Shown: piece after piece, positions 19,859-27,380 of the stretch | Layout of the letters: each line of letters begins with the position of its first letter | Numbering within the stretch: the first letter of the stretch is position 1 | Assembly (NCBI RefSeq): GCF_002287075.1 | Contig: NZ_NSKE01000009.1 | Location: 62,001-126,000 of the forward strand | Source: Fodinibius salipaludis | GTDB lineage: Bacteria; Bacteroidota; Rhodothermia; Balneolales; Balneolaceae | Reading direction: 5' to 3' | DNA: 64,000 bases | Translations under genes and position numbers: made by a program | The notes under the pieces: model-generated | What the model was told of the DNA's origin: nothing | The model's input: the letters and a program-made list of their open reading frames with translations, nothing else | The model's database searches: none

Positions 19859-21835
19859 TTACTGACCTGTGCTATAAGAAATTGGCGTATCTGAATTTTC
19901 TGGTGATACCCGTACATAACCCTGCATCTCCTGGTGCAGAGCTGAACAGAAGTCGGTGCAATAGAATGGGAAAACGCCTTCTTTCTTAGGCTCCCACTTT
20001 AATGTCAATGTTTCGCCCGGCATAATAAGCAGCTCGGCATTATTAGCTCCCTTCATTGCAAAACCGTGCGGTACGTCCCAGTCCTGCTCGAGGTTCGTAA
20101 CGTGGAAGTACACCTCGTCACCTACTTTTATACCTTCGATATTATCCGGTGCAAAGTGACTTCGTATCGTAGTCATGTATACATGGACTTCGTTACCGTC
20201 ACGTTCAACCCTGGTTGCCTTTTCACTTTTTGCAGCACGGGGGTGATTATTCTCATCGATTTCGTAGAATCGTTTCTGACGCTTCTTCACCTTGTCAGCT
20301 GTGATACCCTGGGCGTAGTGTGGCTCACCCTCTGTAGGGAAATCGAGCAGCAACTGCATCTTATCGCCTGAAATATCAATCAGCTGTGCCGAGTGAAACA
20401 TCTCCGGACCTGTTGGCAGGTAACGGTCTTTGGTAATTTTATTCAATGCTACCAAGTATTTACCATCAGGATTTCGACTGTCACCACCCGGAATCATCAA
20501 GTGACCGGGAGAGTAATACACATCAATACGGTCTACGACTTCGGTTTTCTCGATATCCCATTTTACAATCTCGGATGAGATAAAGGCCGTTGTATACGCA
20601 TAACCCTTACCATCAAACTCGGTGTGAAGCGGTCCCAAACCTGGGTTTTCCACTTCACCATGCAGAATGGAATCATAATTTAGTACCGGAATACCCTGAT
20701 CTTCGCCTTCAAAATCTTTATTCTCGATAGCAGTCATCATTTTTTCAAATGAATGTACCGGAATTACAGTAGAAAGCTTACCACCAGCCGCGATGTATTG
20801 TCCCGTAGGATCTACGTCAACACCGTGAGGTGATTTAGGTGTAGGAAGAAAATAAACGATACCCTCCAGCTTACGCGGATCAAGTACACGTACCTCTTCA
20901 ATGACTTCACTTTTAGCAATACCGCCTTCTTCATGATCGATATAGTTGCGATAGTGCTTTCCGGGGATCATTTTCCCTTTCCCTTCTTTGGCATATTCAG
21001 CTGCTTTTTTCCAGTTAATCGCAGCGATATAATCTTTATCATTTCGTGAGGCATTGATTTCCAGCATGGTATGTGCTTCCTCACTGTTATATGAAGTAAA
21101 GAACGACCATCCATCAGACGGACCTTTTCCTGCGTGAGAAAGATCATAGTTAAATCCCGGCATCATAATCTGGAAGTCAATATTCATCTTTCCTTCATCA
21201 GATACCTTGATAAAAGAGATAGTGCCTTTAAAGTTCTCTTTATAGCTGTCAATGCTCACATCCATATTCTCCAAATTATCCTCTTTCATTGGTATACTAA
21301 ATCGTGTAGCCGCAGAAACGTATTCAGTATTTGGAGTTACAAATGATGATGCGTGGTTACCGGCCGAATTGGGAATCTCGATGATCTCTTGAGTCTTAAA
21401 CTCATCCAGACCTATTCGAGCAATACGCGGAGTATTGTTTTCATTGATAAATACCCATCGTCCATCCGTCTCTCCATCTGTTTGAGAAAGTTCAGGGTGG
21501 TGAGCATCGCCCCACGGTACAAAACCGTCGGTGGTCTGCAACATAGCTTTTGTTTCTTCAGAATATCCATATCCATTTACTGCAGCCTGTGAAAAGACTG
21601 GAATAGTAAAGATATGTCGGCCCGATGGTAGTCCGTAAACGCCAAGCTGACCATTATATCCGCCGGAAAAAAATCCATAAAATTCGTCATGCTCTCCCGG
21701 TGCTACGTACACCTTCTCTGCAGCATCAGAAGAGGAACCAAACTCCCCGTTCGAGCTACATCCCATAGATAGAAAACCTATTGCTGCTACTGCCGTAAGC
21801 GGCCACAGCAAAGATTTCTTTAACAGTTTATTCAT
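19859..21835 (-). CDS. nosZ: Nitrous oxide reductase, clade II
   Basis: The 658-residue product reduces N2O to N2 in the periplasm. The N-terminus lacks a twin-arginine motif and reads MNKLLKKSLLWPLTAVAAIGFLSMGC, a Sec signal with a lipobox-like LSMGC, as expected for clade II (atypical) enzymes. A seven-bladed propeller follows, with CuZ-type histidines (for example DAHHPE, PHGVDVDPTGQY, LHTEFDGKGYAYTT). The C-terminal cupredoxin domain carries the CuA set FYCTDFCSALHQEMQGY. It is 33 bases downstream of the cytochrome c gene and followed by a hairpin. Lipid anchoring would distinguish it from soluble NosZ, but it rests only on the lipobox. Confidence 0.96.
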   Translation of the reverse strand: MNKLLKKSLLWPLTAVAAIGFLSMGCSSNGEFGSSSDAAEKVYVAPGEHDEFYGFFSGGYNGQLGVYGLPSGRHIFTIPVFSQAAVNGYGYSEETKAMLQTTDGFVPWGDAHHPELSQTDGETDGRWVFINENNTPRIARIGLDEFKTQEIIEIPNSAGNHASSFVTPNTEYVSAATRFSIPMKEDNLENMDVSIDSYKENFKGTISFIKVSDEGKMNIDFQIMMPGFNYDLSHAGKGPSDGWSFFTSYNSEEAHTMLEINASRNDKDYIAAINWKKAAEYAKEGKGKMIPGKHYRNYIDHEEGGIAKSEVIEEVRVLDPRKLEGIVYFLPTPKSPHGVDVDPTGQYIAAGGKLSTVIPVHSFEKMMTAIENKDFEGEDQGIPVLNYDSILHGEVENPGLGPLHTEFDGKGYAYTTAFISSEIVKWDIEKTEVVDRIDVYYSPGHLMIPGGDSRNPDGKYLVALNKITKDRYLPTGPEMFHSAQLIDISGDKMQLLLDFPTEGEPHYAQGITADKVKKRQKRFYEIDENNHPRAAKSEKATRVERDGNEVHVYMTTIRSHFAPDNIEGIKVGDEVYFHVTNLEQDWDVPHGFAMKGANNAELLIMPGETLTLKWEPKKEGVFPFYCTDFCSALHQEMQGYVRVSPENSDTPISYSTGQ

Positions 21836-21867
21836 AGTATTATCCCTTTATATGTATTTGAGGTTAA

Positions 21868-22341
21868 TTATTGTGATTCTTGTGCCAGATACTCTACCAC
21901 AGCACGTGCCTTTTCTCTGGTTAATTGTTGATTTGTCATTCGTGTTGGATATTCTGACCCTATTGATTTTGCAACCGGATGCTTAGCAAGCATTTCTTCC
22001 GGATTTAAAATCATATTCATGACATAGGCGGGGGTGCGTGCATTCATAACACCGCCTAATGGTGGACCTACATAGCGACTGTCCAACTTGTGGCAGGCCC
22101 CGCATTTCATATCAAAAATGCGCATTCCCTCTTTTGCTAACTCAGGATCTATTTCATCAATTGTAATTTCTTCGTCAACTGGACCTATACCGTTCCGCAT
22201 TTCAAAATCAGTAAGCTCCTGTTTTTCTTCCTGAGAATCTGTGCTATCCTTTTCACTATCCGAACTTTCGCCACAGCCTATAAGCAGTGTCACTGTTATT
22301 ACTATCAATCCAGCAATTTTTAATATTTGGGTATTCATCAT
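21868..22341 (-). CDS. nosC: Cytochrome c lipoprotein of the nos operon
   Basis: The 157-residue product has a signal peptide ending in lipobox LLIGC, then an acidic Ser/Asp/Glu-rich linker (residues about 25-50). A single class I cytochrome c domain follows, with haem site CGACH near residue 95 and a methionine ligand in the TRMTNQQL region. It is the first gene of the nos operon and the likely electron donor to NosZ, a common arrangement in clade II clusters. A 22-bp inverted repeat shared with rrf2 lies 10-31 bases upstream of the start. Confidence 0.88.
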   Translation of the reverse strand: MMNTQILKIAGLIVITVTLLIGCGESSDSEKDSTDSQEEKQELTDFEMRNGIGPVDEEITIDEIDPELAKEGMRIFDMKCGACHKLDSRYVGPPLGGVMNARTPAYVMNMILNPEEMLAKHPVAKSIGSEYPTRMTNQQLTREKARAVVEYLAQESQ

Positions 22342-22350
22342 GCTTGTAGT

Positions 22351-22372
22351 TTTAAGAGTATTTTATCTTCTA
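22351..22372 (-). promoter_or_regulatory. Putative 22-bp operator upstream of the nos operon
   Basis: TTTAAGA-N8-TCTTCTA matches the rrf2 and ric sites, with two substitutions in the right outer arm. It lies 10-31 bases upstream of the nosC start, where bound protein would block transcription or the translation start region. Confidence 0.5.
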
Positions 22373-22559
22373 TTAATAATTTTGCAACTATTGTACCAAG
22401 TTGCTTCTTGATTATCATTTTAATTTAAAGCTTACTTAAGTGATTCTAAGGTCAATTTTAGTATTCCCCTTGAATACTCAGATAAGTCTATACCATCCGA
22501 ATTTTGCATGGCTGCAAAACATTTCCCGTCAAAATTTGCGACAATGCAATACATCATGA

Positions 22560-23012
22560 TTAACTCCAAATAAATTTCCCATCAGGTGTTATGCGCAAAT
22601 CCTTTGCCTTTCCTTCCTTCGACATGTTCTGCAGGGTTGTGTTCATAAATACCTCATTAATCTCATCTCGAGTATCTTCCCACATCGCATGCATGGGACA
22701 TGGTTTTTCACTCCCACATCCAGGTAATCCCAAAACACATTCGGTAAAAATGGCCGGACCATCAATAGCTACAACGACCTCTTTTAACGTAATTTCACTA
22801 CCGGACCTTGACAGCCGTACTCCGCCCTTTGGTCCCTTCATGGATTCCAAAAGGTCAGCTGCCGTTAATTCCTGTAATATCTTTGTCAAAAAGTGAAATG
22901 AGATATCCAACTTGTCACTCAATCCTTTGATAGATATATATTTGTCTCCCGATATCGATGCCAGATAGATCGAAGCACGGAGCCCATATACACATGATTT
23001 CGAGAAGATCAT
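22560..23012 (-). CDS. Rrf2-family transcriptional regulator (NsrR/IscR-like)
   Basis: The 150-residue product has the Rrf2 winged helix-turn-helix (YISIKGLSDKLDISFHFLTKILQEL, then GPKGGVRLSR). Three conserved cysteines at residues 92, 99 and 105 (CVLGLPGCGSEKPC) are the usual Fe-S cluster ligands. Relatives sense nitric oxide, iron-sulfur status or redox state. It lies upstream of, and parallel to, the nos operon. An almost perfect palindrome, 22 bp long, begins 13 bases before its start codon and recurs before nosC, ric and the acyl-CoA synthetase. Autoregulation and control of nitrogen-oxide genes are inferred. I do not assign nsrR because Rrf2 subfamilies cannot be told apart safely by eye. 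Confidence 0.9.
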   Translation of the reverse strand: MIFSKSCVYGLRASIYLASISGDKYISIKGLSDKLDISFHFLTKILQELTAADLLESMKGPKGGVRLSRSGSEITLKEVVVAIDGPAIFTECVLGLPGCGSEKPCPMHAMWEDTRDEINEVFMNTTLQNMSKEGKAKDLRITPDGKFIWS

Positions 23013-23024
23013 TTCAAATTAAGT

Positions 23025-23046
23025 TTTAAGACAATTTTGTCTTAAA
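23025..23046 (-). promoter_or_regulatory. Putative 22-bp autoregulatory operator of the Rrf2 gene
   Basis: TTTAAGACAA-TT-TTGTCTTAAA is a perfect inverted repeat apart from its two central bases. It starts 13 bases upstream of the regulator's start codon. It is the best of four related sites in the window and gives the reference pattern. Confidence 0.65.
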
Positions 23047-23127
23047 TATAAACCGGTTATTAACAACCTTCAACTTTTTTTGATACTTAATTTTGGACAT
23101 ACAATAAAGAGACAGTAGGAGAGAATA

Positions 23128-24129
23128 CTATTCGCTATATCGCCGGATATACCATTGTATTGTCTCTCTCAGACGCTGCTCAAATGATTCTTTACTATTC
23201 CATCCCAGCTCCTCCTTAATCTTGGAGGCGTCGATAGCATAGCGGAAATCATGTCCAGGACGATCCTTAACAAAAGTAATCAGGTTTTTGAAATCAGAAC
23301 CTGGTGCATTTCCTGCTTCTTCATTAAGGATATCACAAATCTTTTTGACCAGATCAATATTTTTCCATTCGTTATTGCCGCCTATAATATAGGTTTGGCC
23401 GGCCTTTCCCTCGTTATAAACCAGATCCAATGCGCGACAATGCTCTCGAACATAGAGCCAATCGCGGACATTTTCTCCCTTTCCATAGACGGGAATATCA
23501 TCATGATTCAGCGCCGTACGAATAACGGTAGGTATCAACTTTTCGTCGTGCTGATGTGGTCCAAAATTATTGGAACAATTCGTAGTAACCACATTCATCC
23601 CATAGGTATGATAATACGAACGAATAACAAAATCACTGCCCGCCTTTGATGCCGAATACGGCGAATTGGGAGCATATGGGGATTGCTCTGAAAAAGCGCC
23701 CTGCTCTCCCAGTTCCCCATAGACTTCATCGGTAGAAACGTGCAAAAATCGATTATTTTGCCACCGCTCCTCATCCTCTTGCCAAAACTGCCTGCACTCT
23801 TCAATCAAATTAAACGTCCCCACCACATTCGACTGAATAAACGGCTCTGGCCCCTTGATAGAGTTGTCTACATGCGATTCTGCAGCAAGGTGAAATACAC
23901 CATCGGGCTTATAACTTCGAATAATATCCCGCACGGCGTTACGATCTACGATATCCAGCTTTTTAAAGGTGTATCGATTAGAATGTTTAATCTCATCGAG
24001 ATATGACAGATCCGAAGCATAGCTAAGCTTATCAATATTGAGCAACTCGTACTCGGGATACTTTTCGTGCAAATAGAGCAACAAATTAGATCCTATAAAT
24101 CCCGCCCCACCTGTAACTAATATTCTCAT
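23128..24129 (-). CDS. rfbB: dTDP-glucose 4,6-dehydratase
   Basis: The 333-residue short-chain dehydrogenase begins MRILVTGGAGFIGSN, the NAD-binding glycine motif. It contains HLAAESHVDNS, STDEVYGELG and the YSASKAGSD catalytic Tyr-x-x-x-Lys, plus TNCSNNFGPHQ, all typical of RmlB/RfbB. It makes dTDP-4-keto-6-deoxy-glucose, the second step towards dTDP-L-rhamnose for surface polysaccharide. The first 36 bases are duplicated at 24459-24494, on the far side of a small GIY-YIG ORF, so the gene's upstream region has been remodelled. rfbC, rfbD and rfbA lie upstream on the same strand. Confidence 0.95.
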   Translation of the reverse strand: MRILVTGGAGFIGSNLLLYLHEKYPEYELLNIDKLSYASDLSYLDEIKHSNRYTFKKLDIVDRNAVRDIIRSYKPDGVFHLAAESHVDNSIKGPEPFIQSNVVGTFNLIEECRQFWQEDEERWQNNRFLHVSTDEVYGELGEQGAFSEQSPYAPNSPYSASKAGSDFVIRSYYHTYGMNVVTTNCSNNFGPHQHDEKLIPTVIRTALNHDDIPVYGKGENVRDWLYVREHCRALDLVYNEGKAGQTYIIGGNNEWKNIDLVKKICDILNEEAGNAPGSDFKNLITFVKDRPGHDFRYAIDASKIKEELGWNSKESFEQRLRETIQWYIRRYSE

Positions 24130-24130
24130 G
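24095..24130. repeat. 36-bp direct repeat, copy A (5' end of rfbB)
   Basis: This segment encodes the first 12 codons of rfbB. It is repeated at 24459-24494 with about two mismatches. The two copies bracket the GIY-YIG ORF. Confidence 0.7.
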
Positions 24131-24155
24131 TTAATCTTATATTCTAATTAAATTC

Positions 24156-24434
24156 TTAACTCTTATTCTCCTGTCCTGTGAAATACGATTTGAGTCTCTT
24201 TTTTACAAACATCTTTCCGTAATGGGTCTTTAGATACTTTTCGCGTCTGATGGCATCATCCTGACTCCTGCATCCTTCAAAATAAATGAGTTTCAATGGC
24301 CTGCGATGTTTAGTTGACTTTACCTTTCCTGCCTGATGCCTCTCAAATCGTGATCGCAGATCTTCAGTATATCCAGTATACCACTTACCGTCTTTCTGGC
24401 TCACCAAGATATATATGTAATAAAATGTACTCAT
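24156..24434 (-). CDS. Single-domain GIY-YIG endonuclease-like protein
   Basis: The product is 92 residues from the ATG at 24434 (a TTG at 24446 is the only longer alternative). It begins MSTFYYIYILVSQKDGKWYTGYTEDL, the GIY-YIG core, with ERHQAG and a REKYLKTHYGK region holding the conserved Arg and Glu-type surroundings. Stand-alone UvrC N-terminal-like proteins of this size are common in Bacteroidota. They are usually annotated as excinuclease ABC subunit C-like, and their role is unclear. It sits between two copies of a 36-bp repeat derived from the rfbB start and next to the palindrome CGGGAT-AAATCCCG, which suggests it travels as a small mobile element. Confidence 0.82.
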   Translation of the reverse strand: MSTFYYIYILVSQKDGKWYTGYTEDLRSRFERHQAGKVKSTKHRRPLKLIYFEGCRSQDDAIRREKYLKTHYGKMFVKKRLKSYFTGQENKS

Positions 24435-24458
24435 AGTTTTCTGCAATCATTTCACGGG

Positions 24459-24494
24459 ATAAATCCCGCCCCACCTGTAACTAATATTTTCATC
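24459..24494. repeat. 36-bp direct repeat, copy B (truncated epimerase start)
   Basis: On the minus strand this reads as an abortive gene start, MKILVTGGAGFIP then stop. It is nearly identical to the first 12 codons of rfbB. It is followed directly by the GIY-YIG leader and carries GGGATTTATCCC. Confidence 0.7.
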
Positions 24495-25030
24495 GTAAAT
24501 ACTTATTTGTATTAAAGTTTCTTATTCTCATCCTCTCTTCCTGTAACAATTCCTTTTATTTATTTTTTCAAGTTAAAATATCCCTATAACATTCTTTTTC
24601 GGCTTGCCCCTTCCGAATACTCGGAACCAGCAAGCTGAGCTTGTAAAAGCTCAAGAGAAATTTAACTACTCAGTGCTGACTTCATCTATCAACGCTGATT
24701 ACTTGCAATAGCAGCACCTCGTCAAACAGAAATTTCTCTGGTTTGACTTTGACCCTTTTAATAACCATTTCCTATTAAATATTTTTATTACTCCGGCATA
24801 AGGAATACTGCGTAAAATCCGAGGGTTTTAAAGAAGAATTTTGTACCGGCGTAGAATCATGAAATATCTTACAAAATGTGATGGACCATCAAAATTATTC
24901 TACCCGAAGGATGCAGCGTCTGCAGTATTCTCAGCCGGTCAATTTTTTGGTTCGTTTTTTCTTGACTGAAAAAATGAACATATCATGTAACATTAAATTT
25001 ACGTTCTCAAAAACAATATAAAAATGAATG
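24495..25030. other. Gene-poor stretch with repeat debris
   Basis: No convincing gene was seen. On the plus strand, a 36-codon reading from the ATG at 24859 ends SAGQFFGSFFLD at 24969 and runs into the hairpin at 24950-24979; it is probably the chance translation of a dispersed repeat. The minus strand near 24630-24770 has a short open reading (...KFLFDEVLLLQ...) without family resemblance. The stretch looks like decayed mobile DNA between rfbC and the GIY-YIG element. Confidence 0.45.
24950..24979. repeat. Intergenic hairpin GTTCGTTTTTTC...GAAAAAATGAAC
   Basis: A 12-bp stem with a single G-T pair closes a six-base loop (ttgact). Related hairpins of the 'TTTTGGTTCGTTTTTT...AAAAAATGAAC' type are frequent in Bacteroidota intergenic DNA, which is recollection and not a search. 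Confidence 0.5.
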
Positions 25031-25064
25031 TGCGATCATTTTACAGGATAAATCCTGCTCCGTC
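25031..25064. repeat. Third, diverged copy of the GIY-YIG-associated repeat
   Basis: GCGATCATTTTACAGGATAA-ATCCTGCTCC resembles GCAATCATTTCACGGGATAA-ATCCCGCCCC at 24443-24472. The palindrome arms co-vary (AGGAT/ATCCT here, GGGAT/ATCCC there). Compensated arms suggest a folded, element-like sequence. Confidence 0.55.
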
Positions 25065-25087
25065 CATAGCAATAATTCCCTTCCTCA

Positions 25088-25633
25088 TCAGAACAAATCC
25101 TCGTCTTTAAGTTCCTGTAGCCGCGGTTGATACTGGTCTTTTTCAGAAATGATGGGATCAGTGACCTTCCAATCTATATTCAGTTCGGGATCATCCCATA
25201 GCAATCCCCGTTCTCCATCCGGGTAGTAATAGTCACTGCATTTATAGTACACCAACGCATCGTCCGACAATACTGAAAACCCGTGGGCAAATCCTTTGGG
25301 GATAAACATCTGGTGTTTATTTTCAGCTGAAAGTTCCATCGCCACGTGTTCGCCAAATGTGGGAGAATTCTGACGCAAATCTACCGCCACATCCAAAATA
25401 GCTCCCTGCATTACCATCAATAATTTATCCTGCTGACGCTCGATCTGGTAATGCAAGCCGCGTACGGTGTTTTTTTGAGATTTAGACAGGTTATCCTGTA
25501 CAAAATGGACATCTAAATTTTTCTCCTTTAATTGCTCCTCCCGATAAGTTTCCAGAAAAAAGCCCCTTTCATCCCTGTATACCTTGGGTTTTAACAATAG
25601 TACATCGGGAATCTTAGTCTCTATTATTTCCAT
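25088..25633 (-). CDS. rfbC: dTDP-4-dehydrorhamnose 3,5-epimerase
   Basis: The 181-residue cupin enzyme has the full RmlC pattern: ERGFFLETYREEQ, FVQDNLSKSQKNTVRGLHYQ with the catalytic His, LDVAVDLRQNSPTFGEHV, and IPKGFAHGFSVLSDDA with YYPDGERGLLWDDPEL. It is the third step of dTDP-L-rhamnose synthesis in the cytosol. It lies 59 bases after rfbD on the same strand, and the gene-poor stretch separates it from rfbB. Confidence 0.95.
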   Translation of the reverse strand: MEIIETKIPDVLLLKPKVYRDERGFFLETYREEQLKEKNLDVHFVQDNLSKSQKNTVRGLHYQIERQQDKLLMVMQGAILDVAVDLRQNSPTFGEHVAMELSAENKHQMFIPKGFAHGFSVLSDDALVYYKCSDYYYPDGERGLLWDDPELNIDWKVTDPIISEKDQYQPRLQELKDEDLF

Positions 25634-25692
25634 TTTATATTCACTGTGGCGATTATAATTTGAAAGCTAATATAATAATTTGGGATAGCATT

Positions 25693-26565
25693 CTATTGCA
25701 GCTGATCTAATAAATTCTGTAATCCTTTTCGCCAGTCAACAATCTTACTGTCCTCTATATCCTCAATCTTTTGTGTCCCTAATTTTGAGAAATACGGGCG
25801 TTTAGCTTTTGTCGGAAAAGCATCCGAATCAACAGCTTCAACATGTACCTCAATGTCACTCTTCTTAAAAATAGCCTTGGCCAAATCATACCAGGTGATT
25901 AATCCTTTGGACGTAACATGATAAGTCCCCATTGCCCCCGTACCAAGTAAATTCAGGCAATTCTCTACGACGTTTTCAGCAAACGAAGGACTACCCCACT
26001 GATCGTTAACAACTTGTAGTTCTTCTCGCTCTTGTCCCAGCTTAAGCATTGTTTTGACAAAATTAGAACCAAACTGACCACATAGCCACGATACCCGAAT
26101 AATAAGATGATTTTCGGTTGTCTGACGAATTGCCTGTTCTCCCTCCCATTTTGTTTTACCATACCAGTTAACCGGATCAGCCGGATGTTCTTCGGGATAG
26201 CCCCCCGGAAATTCCTTTTTATTACGTTTTGTACCGGGGAATACATAATCCGTAGAAAAGTGCATCAATTTAAATTCCAGCTGCTGACTCAGTTCTGTCA
26301 GGTATAACGGTGCTTCCATATTGACCTTGCGGGCCAGTTTTTTGTGATCTTCAGCACCATCCACATCCGTAAAAGCTGCACAATTGATTACCACATCAGG
26401 CTTTTGCTCACGAAACTCATCGGAAACCTCCTGGTAATGGGTAATATCCAGATCGCTTGAGGTATATGGCAGCAACTTAATCTCATCGGGATAATCCTCA
26501 TCAATAATACGTTGCCACTCCTTACCTAATTGTCCGGATGCCCCAAGTAGTAATGCTTTCATCAT
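25693..26565 (-). CDS. rfbD: dTDP-4-dehydrorhamnose reductase
   Basis: The 290-residue short-chain reductase has the N-terminal LLGASGQLGKEW NAD(P) motif. It also has DLDITH, VVINCAAFTDVDGAE, HFSTDYVFPG, and the Tyr-x-x-x-Lys site in NWYGKTKWEGEQ. It is the last step to dTDP-L-rhamnose. Its start overlaps the end of rfbA by four bases, which indicates translational coupling. Confidence 0.94.
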   Translation of the reverse strand: MMKALLLGASGQLGKEWQRIIDEDYPDEIKLLPYTSSDLDITHYQEVSDEFREQKPDVVINCAAFTDVDGAEDHKKLARKVNMEAPLYLTELSQQLEFKLMHFSTDYVFPGTKRNKKEFPGGYPEEHPADPVNWYGKTKWEGEQAIRQTTENHLIIRVSWLCGQFGSNFVKTMLKLGQEREELQVVNDQWGSPSFAENVVENCLNLLGTGAMGTYHVTSKGLITWYDLAKAIFKKSDIEVHVEAVDSDAFPTKAKRPYFSKLGTQKIEDIEDSKIVDWRKGLQNLLDQLQ

Positions 26566-27269
26566 TCTTCGATCTGAACCAATTTATTTGCTCGCTTGTA
26601 TGATGAGGGCGTTCCCGCGTCGGTCCACCATCCTTCCATCACCGAAAACCGCATGGCATCTTCATTGATATAATGATTATTGACATCTGTAATTTCAAGT
26701 TCCCCCCGATCAGACGGCTCCAGATCCCGAATATAATCAAACACCTTGGCATCATACATGTAAACGCCGGTCACCGCCAAATCACTTTTAGGCTGATCCG
26801 GTTTTTCTTCGATCCCCGCAATTTTCTCACCATCCACCTCGGCAACTCCAAAACGCTCGGGATCATCCACTTCTTTAAGTAAAATTTGTGCTCCACTACC
26901 GGGATAAGCATTCACCGCTTTATCCAACGACGTCTCAAAAATATTATCCCCCAAAATTACAGTCATGGAATCATTACCCACGAAATTCTCTGCCAGTCCC
27001 AGTGCCTGGGCAATTCCACCGGCCTCATCTTGCACTTTATAGGTAAACCGACAGCCAAAATCTTTGCCCGAACCCAGTAGGTTTACCACATCCCCCATAT
27101 GCTCGGTGCCGGTAACAATTAATATTTCCTCAATACCCGCCTCCGTCAATTTATTGATGGGATGATAAATCATCGGTTGATTCCCCACTGGCAACAAGTG
27201 CTTATTTGTTACTTTTGTTAAGGGATACAATCGCGAACCTGTGCCCCCTGCTAAAATAATTCCTTTCAT
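26562..27269 (-). CDS. rfbA: Glucose-1-phosphate thymidylyltransferase, short type
   Basis: The 235-residue nucleotidyltransferase starts MKGIILAGGTGSRLYPLTKVTNKHLLPVGNQPMIYHP, the RmlA signature. MTVILGDNIFE supplies the metal-binding Asp, and GIEEKPDQPKSDLAVTGVYMYD follows. It makes dTDP-glucose, the first committed step. It is about 55 residues shorter than classical RmlA (about 290), like the short thymidylyltransferases of Gram-positives and archaea. It is the first gene of the rfb unit. Confidence 0.9.
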   Translation of the reverse strand: MKGIILAGGTGSRLYPLTKVTNKHLLPVGNQPMIYHPINKLTEAGIEEILIVTGTEHMGDVVNLLGSGKDFGCRFTYKVQDEAGGIAQALGLAENFVGNDSMTVILGDNIFETSLDKAVNAYPGSGAQILLKEVDDPERFGVAEVDGEKIAGIEEKPDQPKSDLAVTGVYMYDAKVFDYIRDLEPSDRGELEITDVNNHYINEDAMRFSVMEGWWTDAGTPSSYKRANKLVQIEE

Positions 27270-27380
27270 ATTATTAAGAGAATTTCACATTAACATTTTA
27301 TTATTCATTCCGATAAGTATTAATAGTAACTTATCTTAGGGTATTACCCTACACATGGTATTGCCTTTAACATCAATCGG

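Noticed and set aside
24630-24780. Minus-strand reading (...KFLFDEVLLLQ...) in the gene-poor stretch
   Set aside because: Short, no start with leader, no recognised motif, and surrounded by repeat-like DNA.
27270-27380. Search for an upstream ATG start for the first T9SS giant
   Set aside because: The frame is open back to 27330 but holds no ATG. The ATG near 27355 is in a different frame, so TTG 27381 was kept.
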